From contig NZ_PSNW01000004.1 in NCBI RefSeq assembly GCF_002930645.1, positions 62,370 to 126,369 on the forward strand: a DNA stretch of 64,000 nt. Reading direction: 5' to 3'. The position numbers and the translations under genes were made by a program. The notes under the pieces were generated by a model that did not search any database, was not told the origin of the DNA, and saw only the letters and a list, made by a program, of their open reading frames with translations. Source of the stretch: Solimonas fluminis. Lineage in GTDB: Bacteria; Pseudomonadota; Gammaproteobacteria; Nevskiales; Nevskiaceae. The first letter of the stretch is position 1. The number at the start of each line of letters is the position of its first letter. Shown here one piece after another: positions 24,586 to 33,656 of the stretch.

Positions 24586-25467
24586 TCAGCTGCCGTAGAC
24601 CTTCTGCGCGGCCGGCGATTCGGCGATCAGGCCGTCGATCACCTCCGTCAATTCGGAGGGGCTCCAGCGGGCCTTCTTGTCGCGGACGATGCCGGTCTTC
24701 CAGCCGTTGGCGATGGAGACCTTGCCGCCTTCCACCTCGAACACCTTGCCGGTCACGTGGGCCGACAGCGGGCTGCACAGCCAGACCACCAGCGGGGCGA
24801 CGTTCTCGGGGGCGTAGTGATCGAAGCTGCCGTCTTCGGGCTTCTTCATCATCGCGCCGAAGGGGCCTTCCGTCATGCCGGTGCGCGCGGCCGGGGCCAG
24901 GGCGTTGGCAGTGATGCCGTAGCGGCCCAGTTCCGCCGCCTGCACCAGCGTCAGCGAGGCGATGCCGCCCTTGGCGGCGGCGTAGTTGCTCTGGCCGATG
25001 GAGCCGTTGAGGCCGGCGCCGGAGCTGGTGTTGATGATGCGGCCGTCGGCCTTGGTGCCGGTGGCCTTCACCTGGTCGCGCCAGCGCTGCACCAGCCTGC
25101 TGGCGATGCAGAAGTGGCCCTTGAGGTGCACCTTCACCACCAGGTCCCAATCGTCTTCACTGAGGGAAGCGAACATGCGGTCGCGCACGATGCCGGCGTT
25201 GTTCACCACGCCGTGCACGTCGCCGAAGCTGTCGACGGCGGTCTTGACGATGTTCTCGGCGCCGGCCATCGAGGTGATGTCGTCGCTGTTGGCCACGGCC
25301 TTGCCGCCGGCCGCCTGGATCTCGGCGACCACGGCCTCGGCGGCCTCGCGCTTGATGTCGTTGACCACGACGTTGGCGCCTTCGGCGGCCAGTGCCAGCG
25401 CGTAGCCGCGGCCCAGGCCGGCACCGGAGCCGGTGACGATGATCGTGCGGTTGTTGCAGATGCCCAT
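24586..25467 (-). CDS. SDR, 3-hydroxyacyl-CoA dehydrogenase of MFE-2/17beta-HSD4 type
   Basis: SDR of 293 residues resembling the dehydrogenase part of peroxisomal multifunctional enzyme 2 and mycobacterial Hsd4A/ChsB1: TGSGAGLGRGYALALAAEGA, VNNAGIVRDRMF, INTSSGAGLNGSIGQSNYAAAK and the long C-terminal tail after VFEVEGGKVS. Such enzymes oxidise (R)- or (S)-3-hydroxyacyl-CoA in steroid beta-oxidation. It follows fadA6 in the same direction, though a family-B repeat doublet occupies the gap between them. Terminator at 24516. Confidence 0.87.
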   Translation of the reverse strand: MGICNNRTIIVTGSGAGLGRGYALALAAEGANVVVNDIKREAAEAVVAEIQAAGGKAVANSDDITSMAGAENIVKTAVDSFGDVHGVVNNAGIVRDRMFASLSEDDWDLVVKVHLKGHFCIASRLVQRWRDQVKATGTKADGRIINTSSGAGLNGSIGQSNYAAAKGGIASLTLVQAAELGRYGITANALAPAARTGMTEGPFGAMMKKPEDGSFDHYAPENVAPLVVWLCSPLSAHVTGKVFEVEGGKVSIANGWKTGIVRDKKARWSPSELTEVIDGLIAESPAAQKVYGS

Positions 25468-25493
25468 CTGGATTCTCTCTTTGATCTGGTCTT

Positions 25494-25640
25494 CCCCCTC
25501 CCACCGGGAGAGGGAGTTTCGCTAGGCTGGAGACTGACTCAATGTCGATCCCCAGCAGGTGAAACTCAGGGTGAGGGACGCGCTGCGTCAGGATCGACCG
25601 GCGTCCCTCACCCCCCGCCCCTCTCCCGATGGGAGAGGGG
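25494..25640. repeat. Intergenic repeat family B, facing doublet
   Basis: CCCTCCCACCGGGAGAGGG at one end and CCCCTCTCCCGATGGGAGAG at the other, with inner GGGTGAGGGACGC / GCGTCCCTCACCC arms, give a 147-nt palindromic element of REPIN type. The TGACTCAATGTC core of family C lies inside it (25532-25550). Confidence 0.65.
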
Positions 25641-25657
25641 CTCGGAACAGCAGCGAT

Positions 25658-26809
25658 TTACCCGAGGCGCTCGATGATCGTGACGTTGGCCACGCCGCCG
25701 CCTTCGCACATGGTCTGCAGGCCGTAGCGGCCTTTGGTGCGCTCCAGTTCGTTGAGCAGCGTCGCCATCAGCTTGACGCCGGTGGCGCCCAGCGGATGCG
25801 CCAGCGCAATGCCGCCGCCGTTGACGTTGGTCTTGGCGTGCGGATAGCCGGTGTCCTTGAGCCAGGCCAGCACGACCGGGGCGAAGGCCTCGTTGATCTC
25901 GACCAGGTCGATGTCCTCGAGCTTCATGCCCGCCTTCTTCATCGCCTGGCGCGTGGCCGGGATCGGCGCGGTGAGCATGTAGATCGGGTCGTCCGAGTAC
26001 ACGCTCATGTGGTGGATGCGGGCACGGGCCTTGAGGCCGTACTTCTTCAGCGCCTTCTCGGAAACGATCAGCATCGCGGCGGCGGCATCGCCGGTCTGGC
26101 TCGACACGCCGGCGGTGATGGTGCCGCCCGGGGCCAGCGGCTCCAGCTTGGCCATCTGCTCCAGCGAGGTCTCGCGCGTGGTCTCGTCATGCTCCAGGCC
26201 GGCGATGGAGACGATCTCGTTCCTGAAGCGGCCTTCCGCGATCGCGCGGCGGGCGCGCACGTGGCTCTCCAGCGAGAACTTCTCCATGTCCAGGCGCGAG
26301 ATATCCCACTTGTTGGCGATCAGCTGCGCGCCATGGAACTGCGACACCGGCTGGTCGCCGAAACGCGCGGTCCAGCCCTTGGAGCCGGAGAACGGATCCT
26401 TGAAGCCCAGCGGCTGCGCCGCGATCATCGCGGAGGAGATGGGGATCTGCGTCATGGTCTGCACGCCGCCGGCGACGACCACGTCCTGCGTGCCGCTCAT
26501 CACGGCCTGGGCGGCGAAGTGCACGGCCTGCTGCGAGGAGCCGCACTGGCGGTCGATGGTGACGCCCGGCACGTGCATCGGCAGGCCGGCGGCCAGCCAG
26601 GAGGTGCGGGCGATGTTGCCAGCCAGGGGGCCGATGGCATCCAGGCAGCCGAAGATGACGTCGTCATAGTCCTCGGCGGGGACCTTGTTGCGCTCGACCA
26701 GGGCCTTGAGCACGTGCGCGCCGAGATCGGCGCCATGGATGGCGGACAGGCTGCCCTTGCGCTTGCCGGTGGGCGTGCGCAGGACATCGACGATATAGGC
26801 TTCGGCCAT
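25658..26809 (-). CDS. fadA6: FadA6-like thiolase
   Basis: Thiolase of 383 residues with Cys89 (DRQCGSSQQ), His338 (LAHPLGATG) and Cys368 (LQTMCEGGG). The active-site sequence DRQCGSSQQA and the position in an ipdABC-echA20 operon point to FadA6, which cleaves the ring-opened methyl-dioxo-decanedioyl-CoA and then methyl-beta-ketoadipyl-CoA. ATG 26809 has AAGGAAG upstream; the open frame continues further but without a start signal. The identity rests on context and motif, not on an alignment. Confidence 0.82.
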   Translation of the reverse strand: MAEAYIVDVLRTPTGKRKGSLSAIHGADLGAHVLKALVERNKVPAEDYDDVIFGCLDAIGPLAGNIARTSWLAAGLPMHVPGVTIDRQCGSSQQAVHFAAQAVMSGTQDVVVAGGVQTMTQIPISSAMIAAQPLGFKDPFSGSKGWTARFGDQPVSQFHGAQLIANKWDISRLDMEKFSLESHVRARRAIAEGRFRNEIVSIAGLEHDETTRETSLEQMAKLEPLAPGGTITAGVSSQTGDAAAAMLIVSEKALKKYGLKARARIHHMSVYSDDPIYMLTAPIPATRQAMKKAGMKLEDIDLVEINEAFAPVVLAWLKDTGYPHAKTNVNGGGIALAHPLGATGVKLMATLLNELERTKGRYGLQTMCEGGGVANVTIIERLG

Positions 26810-26924
26810 GAGAGCTTCCTTTTCCAGTTGATGAATTTCGTTTCGACCGCGCCAGGGCTGATGGCGGACCGGCGGCGGCAGTGTGCCGGGTTGGCCCCCG
26901 GCCCGCGCCACCCGGCCCCCGCCC

Positions 26925-27980
26925 CTACGCGAAGGTTTCGCCCGGGCCCAGCCGGGCCCCGTCGGCAAGGATGAAATCGGCGATGCGCTTCTTGTGGAAG
27001 GCGCGGTCGCCCCAGGCCGCATCCAGCGCCCAGGCCCGCTTCATGAACATCTGCAGGTCGGTTTCCCAGGTGTATCCCATGGCACCGTGCACCTGCATGC
27101 TCTTGCGCGCGCCCAGCCAGGCGGCTTCGCCGGCGGCGAGCTTGGCGTGCGACACGTAGACGCCGCGGCGGGCCTGCTCGCGCTCGGTGGCATAGGCCGC
27201 GCGGTACAGCACCGGCTTGGCGAACTCCGCCTTCACGGCGACGTCGGCCAGGTGGTGCTTTACCGCCTGGAAGGAGCCGATGGGCTTGCCGAACTGCTTG
27301 CGCGTGGCGCTGTAGTCGATGCCCAGGTCCAGCATGCGCTGGGTCAGGCCCACGAGTTGCGCGGCCCCCGCCAGGGCGGCGCGGTCCAGCACGCCGTCCC
27401 AGAGCTGCTTGCCCAGGCGCGCCGGGCAGATGCGCGTGGCCTCGGAGGGCGTCCAGGTCACCTTGTACAGGCGGCGCGACATGTCGATGCTGGGATTGAA
27501 CGACAGCTTGACCTGGTCCTTGGCCAGGGCATGCACCTCGTCATCGTGCCACATCAGGATCAGGTCGGCGTTCTGCGCGTCGGCCACCATCGGGTTGACC
27601 GGGTGCCCCACGGCGATGCGCGCACTGCCGTCGGCGATCTTCGGCAGCCAGGTCTTCTTCAGCGCCGCGTCCGCCGGCAGGCGGTTGAGCAGGTAGGTCG
27701 CGAGATACGCCGTGTCGATCAGCGAATCCGGGATCGCGTAGTAGCCGAGCTCCTGGTGGATCAGCACCCATTCCAGGTCGCCGGCGCCGATGCCGCCAAA
27801 TTCCTCGGGCACGGACAGCGCCGTCAGGCCCTGCTCCGCCAGCTTGCCGCGCAGTTCGCGCGAGCGGCCGGTCTCGGTCTCCCAGATTTCGCGCAGCCAC
27901 TCGGGGGCTGCTTCCACCATCAGGAACTTGCGGATGGAGTCGGAGAAGGCGATGTGTTCGTCTTTGAACGCAAAGTCCAC
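26925..27980 (-). CDS. Acyl-CoA dehydrogenase, beta-type chain (FadE32/33-like)
   Basis: Protein of 351 residues starting with GTG at 27980, chosen because AAGGAGG precedes it at ideal spacing 10 nt after the stop of the partner gene. It has a short acyl-CoA dehydrogenase fold with DYSATRKQFGKPIGSFQAVKHHLAD and VHGAMGYTWETDLQMFMKRA but lacks the QGWSEPGAGSD FAD loop. This is the pattern of the beta half in alpha2beta2 steroid FadE enzymes. With the neighbour at 27991 it probably dehydrogenates the ring-opened C/D fragment (methyl-oxo-octanedioyl-CoA). Confidence 0.85.
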   Translation of the reverse strand: MDFAFKDEHIAFSDSIRKFLMVEAAPEWLREIWETETGRSRELRGKLAEQGLTALSVPEEFGGIGAGDLEWVLIHQELGYYAIPDSLIDTAYLATYLLNRLPADAALKKTWLPKIADGSARIAVGHPVNPMVADAQNADLILMWHDDEVHALAKDQVKLSFNPSIDMSRRLYKVTWTPSEATRICPARLGKQLWDGVLDRAALAGAAQLVGLTQRMLDLGIDYSATRKQFGKPIGSFQAVKHHLADVAVKAEFAKPVLYRAAYATEREQARRGVYVSHAKLAAGEAAWLGARKSMQVHGAMGYTWETDLQMFMKRAWALDAAWGDRAFHKKRIADFILADGARLGPGETFA

Positions 27981-27990
27981 GGCGTCCTCC

Positions 27991-29151
<1,161 letters not shown>

Positions 29152-29196
29152 GGTTTCAGCCCTATGTCGCTATAGTTCTTATGTACCGCGATCCGG

Positions 29197-29952
29197 CTAG
29201 AACTTCGCGTCACGCTTCTCGACGAAGGCGCGCCTTGTTTCTGCCGAATCCTTCTCGCTGTACGCCTGGAGCGTGAAGCCCTGCTCCCAGCGATACTTGT
29301 CTTCCAGGTTGCCGTCCTCGATGCCGTTGAGGGACTCCTTGGCCAGGCGGATCATCGCCGTGCTCTTGGCGGCGATCTTGCGCGCGATGTTCATCGCGGC
29401 CTCGCGCAGTTCGGCGCGGGGCACCACGGTCTCGATCGCGCCCAGGCGGTGGGCCTCGGCGGCGGTGATCGGCTCGCCGGTGAAATACATCATGCGCACC
29501 TTCTGCACCGGGAACAGGCGCTGCAGGTGGGCGCCGCCGCCCATCGCGCCGCGATCCACCTCGGGCACGCCGAAGGTGGCGTCCTCGCTGGCCACGACGA
29601 TGTCCGCCGCGCCCGCCAGGCCGATGCCGCCGCCCAGCACGAAGCCGTGCACGGCCACGATCACCGGCAGCGGGTTGCGGTGCACGGCGCGGAACGAACG
29701 GTAGTTGCCGGCATTGACCGAGACGATCTTCTCCGGGTGCTTGTCCAGCTCCTTGATGTCCACGCCGGCGCAGAAGCCGCGGCCCTCGGAGCGCAGCACG
29801 ATCACGCGCGCCTCGGGATGGGCGCCCAGCTTCTCGATCTCGTCGGCCAGCGCGTGCCAGCCGGCGTCGTTGAGGGCGTTGACCGGCGGGCGGTCGATCA
29901 CCAGTTCGGCGACGCCGTCGGTGATGGTGGTGCTGAAGCCGTGGCTGGTCAT
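29197..29952 (-). CDS. echA20: EchA20-like crotonase (ring D hydrolase)
   Basis: Crotonase of 251 residues. The stretches LRSEGRGFCAGVDIKEL, HGFVLGGGIGLAGAADIVVAS and ATFGVPEVDRGAMGGGAHL match what I recall of EchA20, which hydrolytically opens steroid ring D of HIEC-CoA to give COCHEA-CoA. Its ATG overlaps the ipdC stop (29949-29952), and in Mycobacterium echA20, ipdA, ipdB and ipdC are likewise clustered. Oxyanion-hole backbone positions (AGVDI and GGGIG) are intact. Confidence 0.85.
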   Translation of the reverse strand: MTSHGFSTTITDGVAELVIDRPPVNALNDAGWHALADEIEKLGAHPEARVIVLRSEGRGFCAGVDIKELDKHPEKIVSVNAGNYRSFRAVHRNPLPVIVAVHGFVLGGGIGLAGAADIVVASEDATFGVPEVDRGAMGGGAHLQRLFPVQKVRMMYFTGEPITAAEAHRLGAIETVVPRAELREAAMNIARKIAAKSTAMIRLAKESLNGIEDGNLEDKYRWEQGFTLQAYSEKDSAETRRAFVEKRDAKF

Positions 29953-31034
29953 GCGGATTTATCCAGGGGAATGCGGGTGGAGAGGCTGGCGAGGCGGGCC
30001 TCGGCCTCGGCGGCGATGCCTTCGATGACGTCCTTGACGCCGGGCAGCGAGCCGATGACGGCGGCGACCTGGCCGCTGGGCAGCACGCCCTCGTCCGGGC
30101 GGCCCTCGACCATGGCGCGCTGGATCAGCACGGGGGCGTTGGCCGCCATCATGGTCTGGATCGCGGAATCGCCCTCGCGCAGCGCGGCGAAGAAGGTCCT
30201 GATCATGTGGCCCACCGACATGCCGGTGTGCACGCGCCATTTCCAGGCACTGCTCAGGGCCACGAACAGCCGGTGCAGCAGGCCGCCGCTCTCCAGCTTC
30301 AGCAGGAAGGGGTTGTCGATCATGCGCTGCGGCATGCCGTCGACGGCGGTGGAGGCGCGGATCTGGGCCGGCTCCTTGACCTCGACGTACTTCTGCAGCG
30401 TGGCCTTGGGCACCGGCGACTCGGCCGTCATCAGGAAGCGCGTGCCCATGGCGATGCCCGAGGCGCCGAAGGCCAGCGCACCCGCCAGACCGCGGCCGCT
30501 GTGGAAGCCGCCGGCCGCGACCACCGGTACCTTCACGGCGTCCAGCACCTGCGGCAGCAGCAGGGTGGTGGGCACCGAACCGGTGTGTCCGCCGCCCTCC
30601 GCGCCCTGCACGGTGATGATGTCGGCGCCCAGTTCCACCGCCTTCTGGGCATGCTTGAGCGCGCCGACGGTGGGCATGCAGAGGATGCCGGCTTCCTTGA
30701 AGCGCCTGATGGTCTTGGCGTCGGGACCGCGGCCGTAGGACACGGCGCGCACGCGGTCCTTGTGCTTGAGGCAGAGCTCGATCACTTCCAGCGCATTGGG
30801 CTGGAACATGTGGAAGTTCACGCCGAACTGCGCGCTGGTGGCGGCACGCACGTCGGCGATGGCCTGTTCCAGCTGCGCGGTGGACATGGTGGCCGCGGCC
30901 AGGAAGCCGAAGCCGCCGGCATTGGAGGTGGCGGCCACCAGCTTGGCGTCCGCCACCCAGCCCATCGCGGTCTGAACGATCGGATAGCGGCAGCCCAGCA
31001 GGCGCGTCAGCTCGGTTTGCAGGGAGTTGCTCAT
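29949..31034 (-). CDS. ipdC: IpdC-like FMN-dependent oxidoreductase (nitronate monooxygenase fold)
   Basis: TIM-barrel flavoprotein of 361 residues: QTAMGWVADAKLVAATSNAGGFG at the N-terminus, VQGAEGGGHTG and VVAAGGFHSGRGLAGALAFGASGIAMGTRFL bind FMN phosphate. These are hallmarks of the 2-nitropropane dioxygenase/nitronate monooxygenase family. In steroid catabolism this family supplies IpdC, which desaturates the 5-OH C/D-ring CoA intermediate before ring D opening. Overlap with echA20 and 4-nt spacing to the next hydratase gene support that role. Confidence 0.85.
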   Translation of the reverse strand: MSNSLQTELTRLLGCRYPIVQTAMGWVADAKLVAATSNAGGFGFLAAATMSTAQLEQAIADVRAATSAQFGVNFHMFQPNALEVIELCLKHKDRVRAVSYGRGPDAKTIRRFKEAGILCMPTVGALKHAQKAVELGADIITVQGAEGGGHTGSVPTTLLLPQVLDAVKVPVVAAGGFHSGRGLAGALAFGASGIAMGTRFLMTAESPVPKATLQKYVEVKEPAQIRASTAVDGMPQRMIDNPFLLKLESGGLLHRLFVALSSAWKWRVHTGMSVGHMIRTFFAALREGDSAIQTMMAANAPVLIQRAMVEGRPDEGVLPSGQVAAVIGSLPGVKDVIEGIAAEAEARLASLSTRIPLDKSA

Positions 31035-31038
31035 CGTC

Positions 31039-31905
31039 TCAATCGTTTTTCTTGTTGGCCGCGGCCATGGCCTTGGCGTCCAGCCCGCCCAGGTTGTTGC
31101 CGGTCAGCAGCTGGTTGTGGACATGGGCGAGGTGGTGCCAGCCGAAGGCGGCGTCCATCGCCGTGCGCTTGCCGCGCAGTTCCTCGACATGGTTGATCGC
31201 CTGCTTGGCCAGGGCCATGGCCAGGCGCGGCTGGGCGGCGAGCTTCTGCGCAATGGCCTCGACCGAGGCCTGCAGTTCCTCGCGCGGCACCACGCGGTTG
31301 ACCATGCCCATCAGCTGGGCACGATCGGCCTTCATCTTCTCGCCCAGGAACAGGAATTCCTTGGCGATGCGCGGGTGCAGCTCGAAGGCATGGGCGAAGT
31401 ACTCCACACCCGGGATGCCCATCTTCAGCACCGGGTCCTGGAAGTAGGCGTCCTCGCTGGCGACGATCAGGTCGCAGGTCCAGGCCAGCATCAGGCCGCC
31501 GGCGATGCAGGCCCCCTGCACCATGGCGATGGTCGGCTTGGGCACGTCGCGCCAGCGACGGCACATGCCGAGGTAGACCTCCTGCTCGCGGGCATACTGG
31601 AACTCGCCGCCAGGCTTACCGACGTGGTCGTACCAGAGGTGCTGGCGCTCGAAGCTCTCGTGCGCGTCGCGCTCCGGCGTGCCGATGTCATGGCCCGCCG
31701 AGAAGTTCTTGCCGGCGCCGGCCAGCACGATCACCTTGACCGCGTCGTCATCGACCGCGCGCCGGAAGGCAGCGTCGAGGGCGTAGGTCATCCGGGAGTT
31801 CTGCGCGTTGTGGTAGCGCGGCCGGTTCATCGTCAGCCACGCGATGCCGTCGCGGACCTCGTAGAGCACGACCTCGTCGCGCTCGGTGTTGGCGGGCTGC
31901 GTCAT
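31039..31905 (-). CDS. Enoyl-CoA hydratase/isomerase family protein
   Basis: Crotonase of 288 residues, longer than EchA20, with LAGAGKNFSAGHDIGT and QGACIAGGLMLAWTCDLIVASEDAYFQDP. The AGHDIG loop and the C-terminal helical tail (HHLAHVHNQLLTGN) suggest a different substrate from EchA20. Four-nucleotide gaps to the genes on both sides put it in the same operon. It could hydrate the enoyl-CoA made by the FadE pair, or act like EchA19 on a side chain; I cannot choose. Confidence 0.85.
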   Translation of the reverse strand: MTQPANTERDEVVLYEVRDGIAWLTMNRPRYHNAQNSRMTYALDAAFRRAVDDDAVKVIVLAGAGKNFSAGHDIGTPERDAHESFERQHLWYDHVGKPGGEFQYAREQEVYLGMCRRWRDVPKPTIAMVQGACIAGGLMLAWTCDLIVASEDAYFQDPVLKMGIPGVEYFAHAFELHPRIAKEFLFLGEKMKADRAQLMGMVNRVVPREELQASVEAIAQKLAAQPRLAMALAKQAINHVEELRGKRTAMDAAFGWHHLAHVHNQLLTGNNLGGLDAKAMAAANKKND

Positions 31906-31909
31906 GGCT

Positions 31910-33097
31910 TCAGGCCTTCACGATCACCGAGGAGCCGTGGCCGAACAGGCCCTGGTTCGCCGTAATGCCGACCTTCGCGCCAGCGACCTGCCGCTCGCCG
32001 GCCTGGCCGCGCAGCTGCCAGGTCAGTTCGCAGACCTGGGCCAGGGCCTGGGCCGGCACGGCCTCGCCGAAGCAGGCCAGGCCGCCCGAAGGGTTCACCG
32101 GCAGGCGGCCGCCCACGCGGGTGACGCCCTCGCGCAGCAGCTTGGCCGCGTCGCCGCGGGCGCAGAGCTGCAGGTCCTCGATCCAGTCCAGTTCCAGTGC
32201 GGTGGAGAGGTCATAGACCTCGGCGAGGCTGACGTCCTCGGGGCCGATGCCGGCCTCCTCGTAGGCTTTCCTCGGCAGCGCGGCACGGAAGCTCTGCGCC
32301 GGCACGGCGACGGCCGAATCGGTGGCGATGTCCGGCATCTCCACCAGGGCCGAGGCGAACGTCGGCGTGACGGTGGAGATCGCGGCGATGCGCGGCGCCT
32401 TGGCCTTGCCGACCTTGCGGGCGTAGTCGACGCTGGAGACGATGATGGCCGCGGCGCCGTCGGAGGTGGCGCAGATGTCCATCAGGCGCAGCGGATCGGC
32501 CACCATCGGCGAAGCCGCCACGTCCGCGGCATTGAAGGCCTTGCGGTAGCGGGCGTTCGGATTCGACAGGCCGTGCTGCGCGTTCTTGATCTTGACCTGC
32601 GCGAAATCCTCCAGCGTATCGCCGTACATCTCGATACGGCGGCGTGCGTAGAGCGCGAAGTAGGTCGGGTTGGTGATGCCGATGCGGAAGCGAACCCAGT
32701 CCGGATCATCCGGCCGGTCTCCCGGCTGCGGCTTGAGGAAGCCCTTGGGCGTGGTATCGGAACCGATCACCAGCGCGACCTCGCACTCGCCCGAGAGAAT
32801 CTTGGAGCGCGCCGCGGCCAGGGCCTGCGAGCCGGAGGCACAGGCGGCGTAGGAGGTGTTGACCTGCGCGCCCTGCCAGCCCAGCGCCTGCGCGAAGGTC
32901 GCACCCGCCACCTGGCCCGGATAGCCGTTGCGGATGGTCGCCGCGCCGGAAACGAACTGGATGTCGCGCCAGTTCACGCCGGAATCGGCCAGCGCGTCGC
33001 GAGCGGCCTTCACGCCGTACTCGACGAAATTGCGCCCCCACTTGCCCCAGGGGTGCATGCCGACGCCGAGGATGGCGATGTCCTTGTTCGTGCTCAT
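31910..33097 (-). CDS. Thiolase-fold lipid-transfer-type protein (Ltp/SCP-x family)
   Basis: Protein of 395 residues with the nucleophile-position Cys86 in SYAACASGSQAL. The VYD of AEVYDLSTALELDW replaces the His-Asp-Cys-Phe motif of SCP-x thiolases, a Tyr substitution like that of Ltp2 retro-aldolases. NPSGGLACFGEAVPA lacks the usual Gly-His-Pro. It is followed upstream in the operon by a DUF35 protein, the usual partner of Ltp aldolases. It may cleave a beta-hydroxyacyl-CoA, or be an Ltp3/Ltp4-type relative of unknown reaction. ATG 33097 is preferred; the frame extends into the repeat at 33116 by chance. Confidence 0.8.
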   Translation of the reverse strand: MSTNKDIAILGVGMHPWGKWGRNFVEYGVKAARDALADSGVNWRDIQFVSGAATIRNGYPGQVAGATFAQALGWQGAQVNTSYAACASGSQALAAARSKILSGECEVALVIGSDTTPKGFLKPQPGDRPDDPDWVRFRIGITNPTYFALYARRRIEMYGDTLEDFAQVKIKNAQHGLSNPNARYRKAFNAADVAASPMVADPLRLMDICATSDGAAAIIVSSVDYARKVGKAKAPRIAAISTVTPTFASALVEMPDIATDSAVAVPAQSFRAALPRKAYEEAGIGPEDVSLAEVYDLSTALELDWIEDLQLCARGDAAKLLREGVTRVGGRLPVNPSGGLACFGEAVPAQALAQVCELTWQLRGQAGERQVAGAKVGITANQGLFGHGSSVIVKA

Positions 33098-33115
33098 GGC
33101 ATGAACCTCGCCTGA

Positions 33116-33191
33116 CCGTTCGTGCTGAGCCTGTCGAAGCATGAACGGTCCGTTACCGGAATTCGCACTTCGACAAGCTCAGTGCGAACGG
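33116..33191. repeat. Intergenic repeat family A, copy 2
   Basis: CCGTTCGTGCTGAGCCTGTC and the facing GACAAGCTCAGTGCGAACGG make a nearly palindromic doublet within an operon, between the DUF35 and Ltp genes. Confidence 0.7.
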
Positions 33192-33212
33192 CAGTCAACA
33201 CGTCGAAGGTCT

Positions 33213-33656
33213 TCATGCCGCCACCTTCCACTTCCAGGTCAGCTTGCCGTCGGCCAGGGGCTCGAGGACCAGCTCCATCTCCAGGCCCGCACGCAGGGAT
33301 TCCACGCCAGTGCCGGCCACCACCTGTCCCAGCACGATCATCTTTTCCTTGGCCAGCTCCACCGCGGCGATCGCGAAGGGGACGAAGGCCTCCTTGTCGA
33401 CCTGCACGTAGGGCTCGGGCGGCTGGTAGGCGGCGCTGGTGAACGACCAGAGCTTGCCCGTGCGCGACAGCGGCACTTCCTCGAAGCTCTCGCCGTTGCA
33501 GTCCGGGTTGCGGCAGAAGCCCTTGAGCTTGGGGAAGTAGTAGGTACCGCAGGCCGTGCAGCGCGTGCCCAGAAGATGGGGACGCTGCTCGTCGAGCGTG
33601 AACCAGCCGTCCAGTACCGGCACGCCGACAGCCTGCTCTTTCAGCACTGCGCTCAT
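33213..33656 (-). CDS. DUF35 OB-fold protein with zinc ribbon (Ltp partner)
   Basis: Protein of 147 residues. A rubredoxin-like zinc ribbon CTACG...FCRNPDC (about residues 34-55) is followed by an OB-fold (GKLWSFTSAAYQPPEPY, VPFAIAAVEL). In steroid degradation such DUF35 domains complex with Ltp aldolases or thiolases and help present acyl-CoA. Its ATG overlaps the ipdB stop by 4 nt, and the Ltp-like gene follows after the repeat. No independent catalytic motif is visible. Confidence 0.88.
   Translation of the reverse strand: MSAVLKEQAVGVPVLDGWFTLDEQRPHLLGTRCTACGTYYFPKLKGFCRNPDCNGESFEEVPLSRTGKLWSFTSAAYQPPEPYVQVDKEAFVPFAIAAVELAKEKMIVLGQVVAGTGVESLRAGLEMELVLEPLADGKLTWKWKVAA

Noticed and set aside
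25494-25640. Repeated CCTCTCCC/GGGAGAGG units considered as a CRISPR array
   Set aside because: Only two inverted units per locus, no regular spacers and no cas genes; they are palindromic intergenic doublets.
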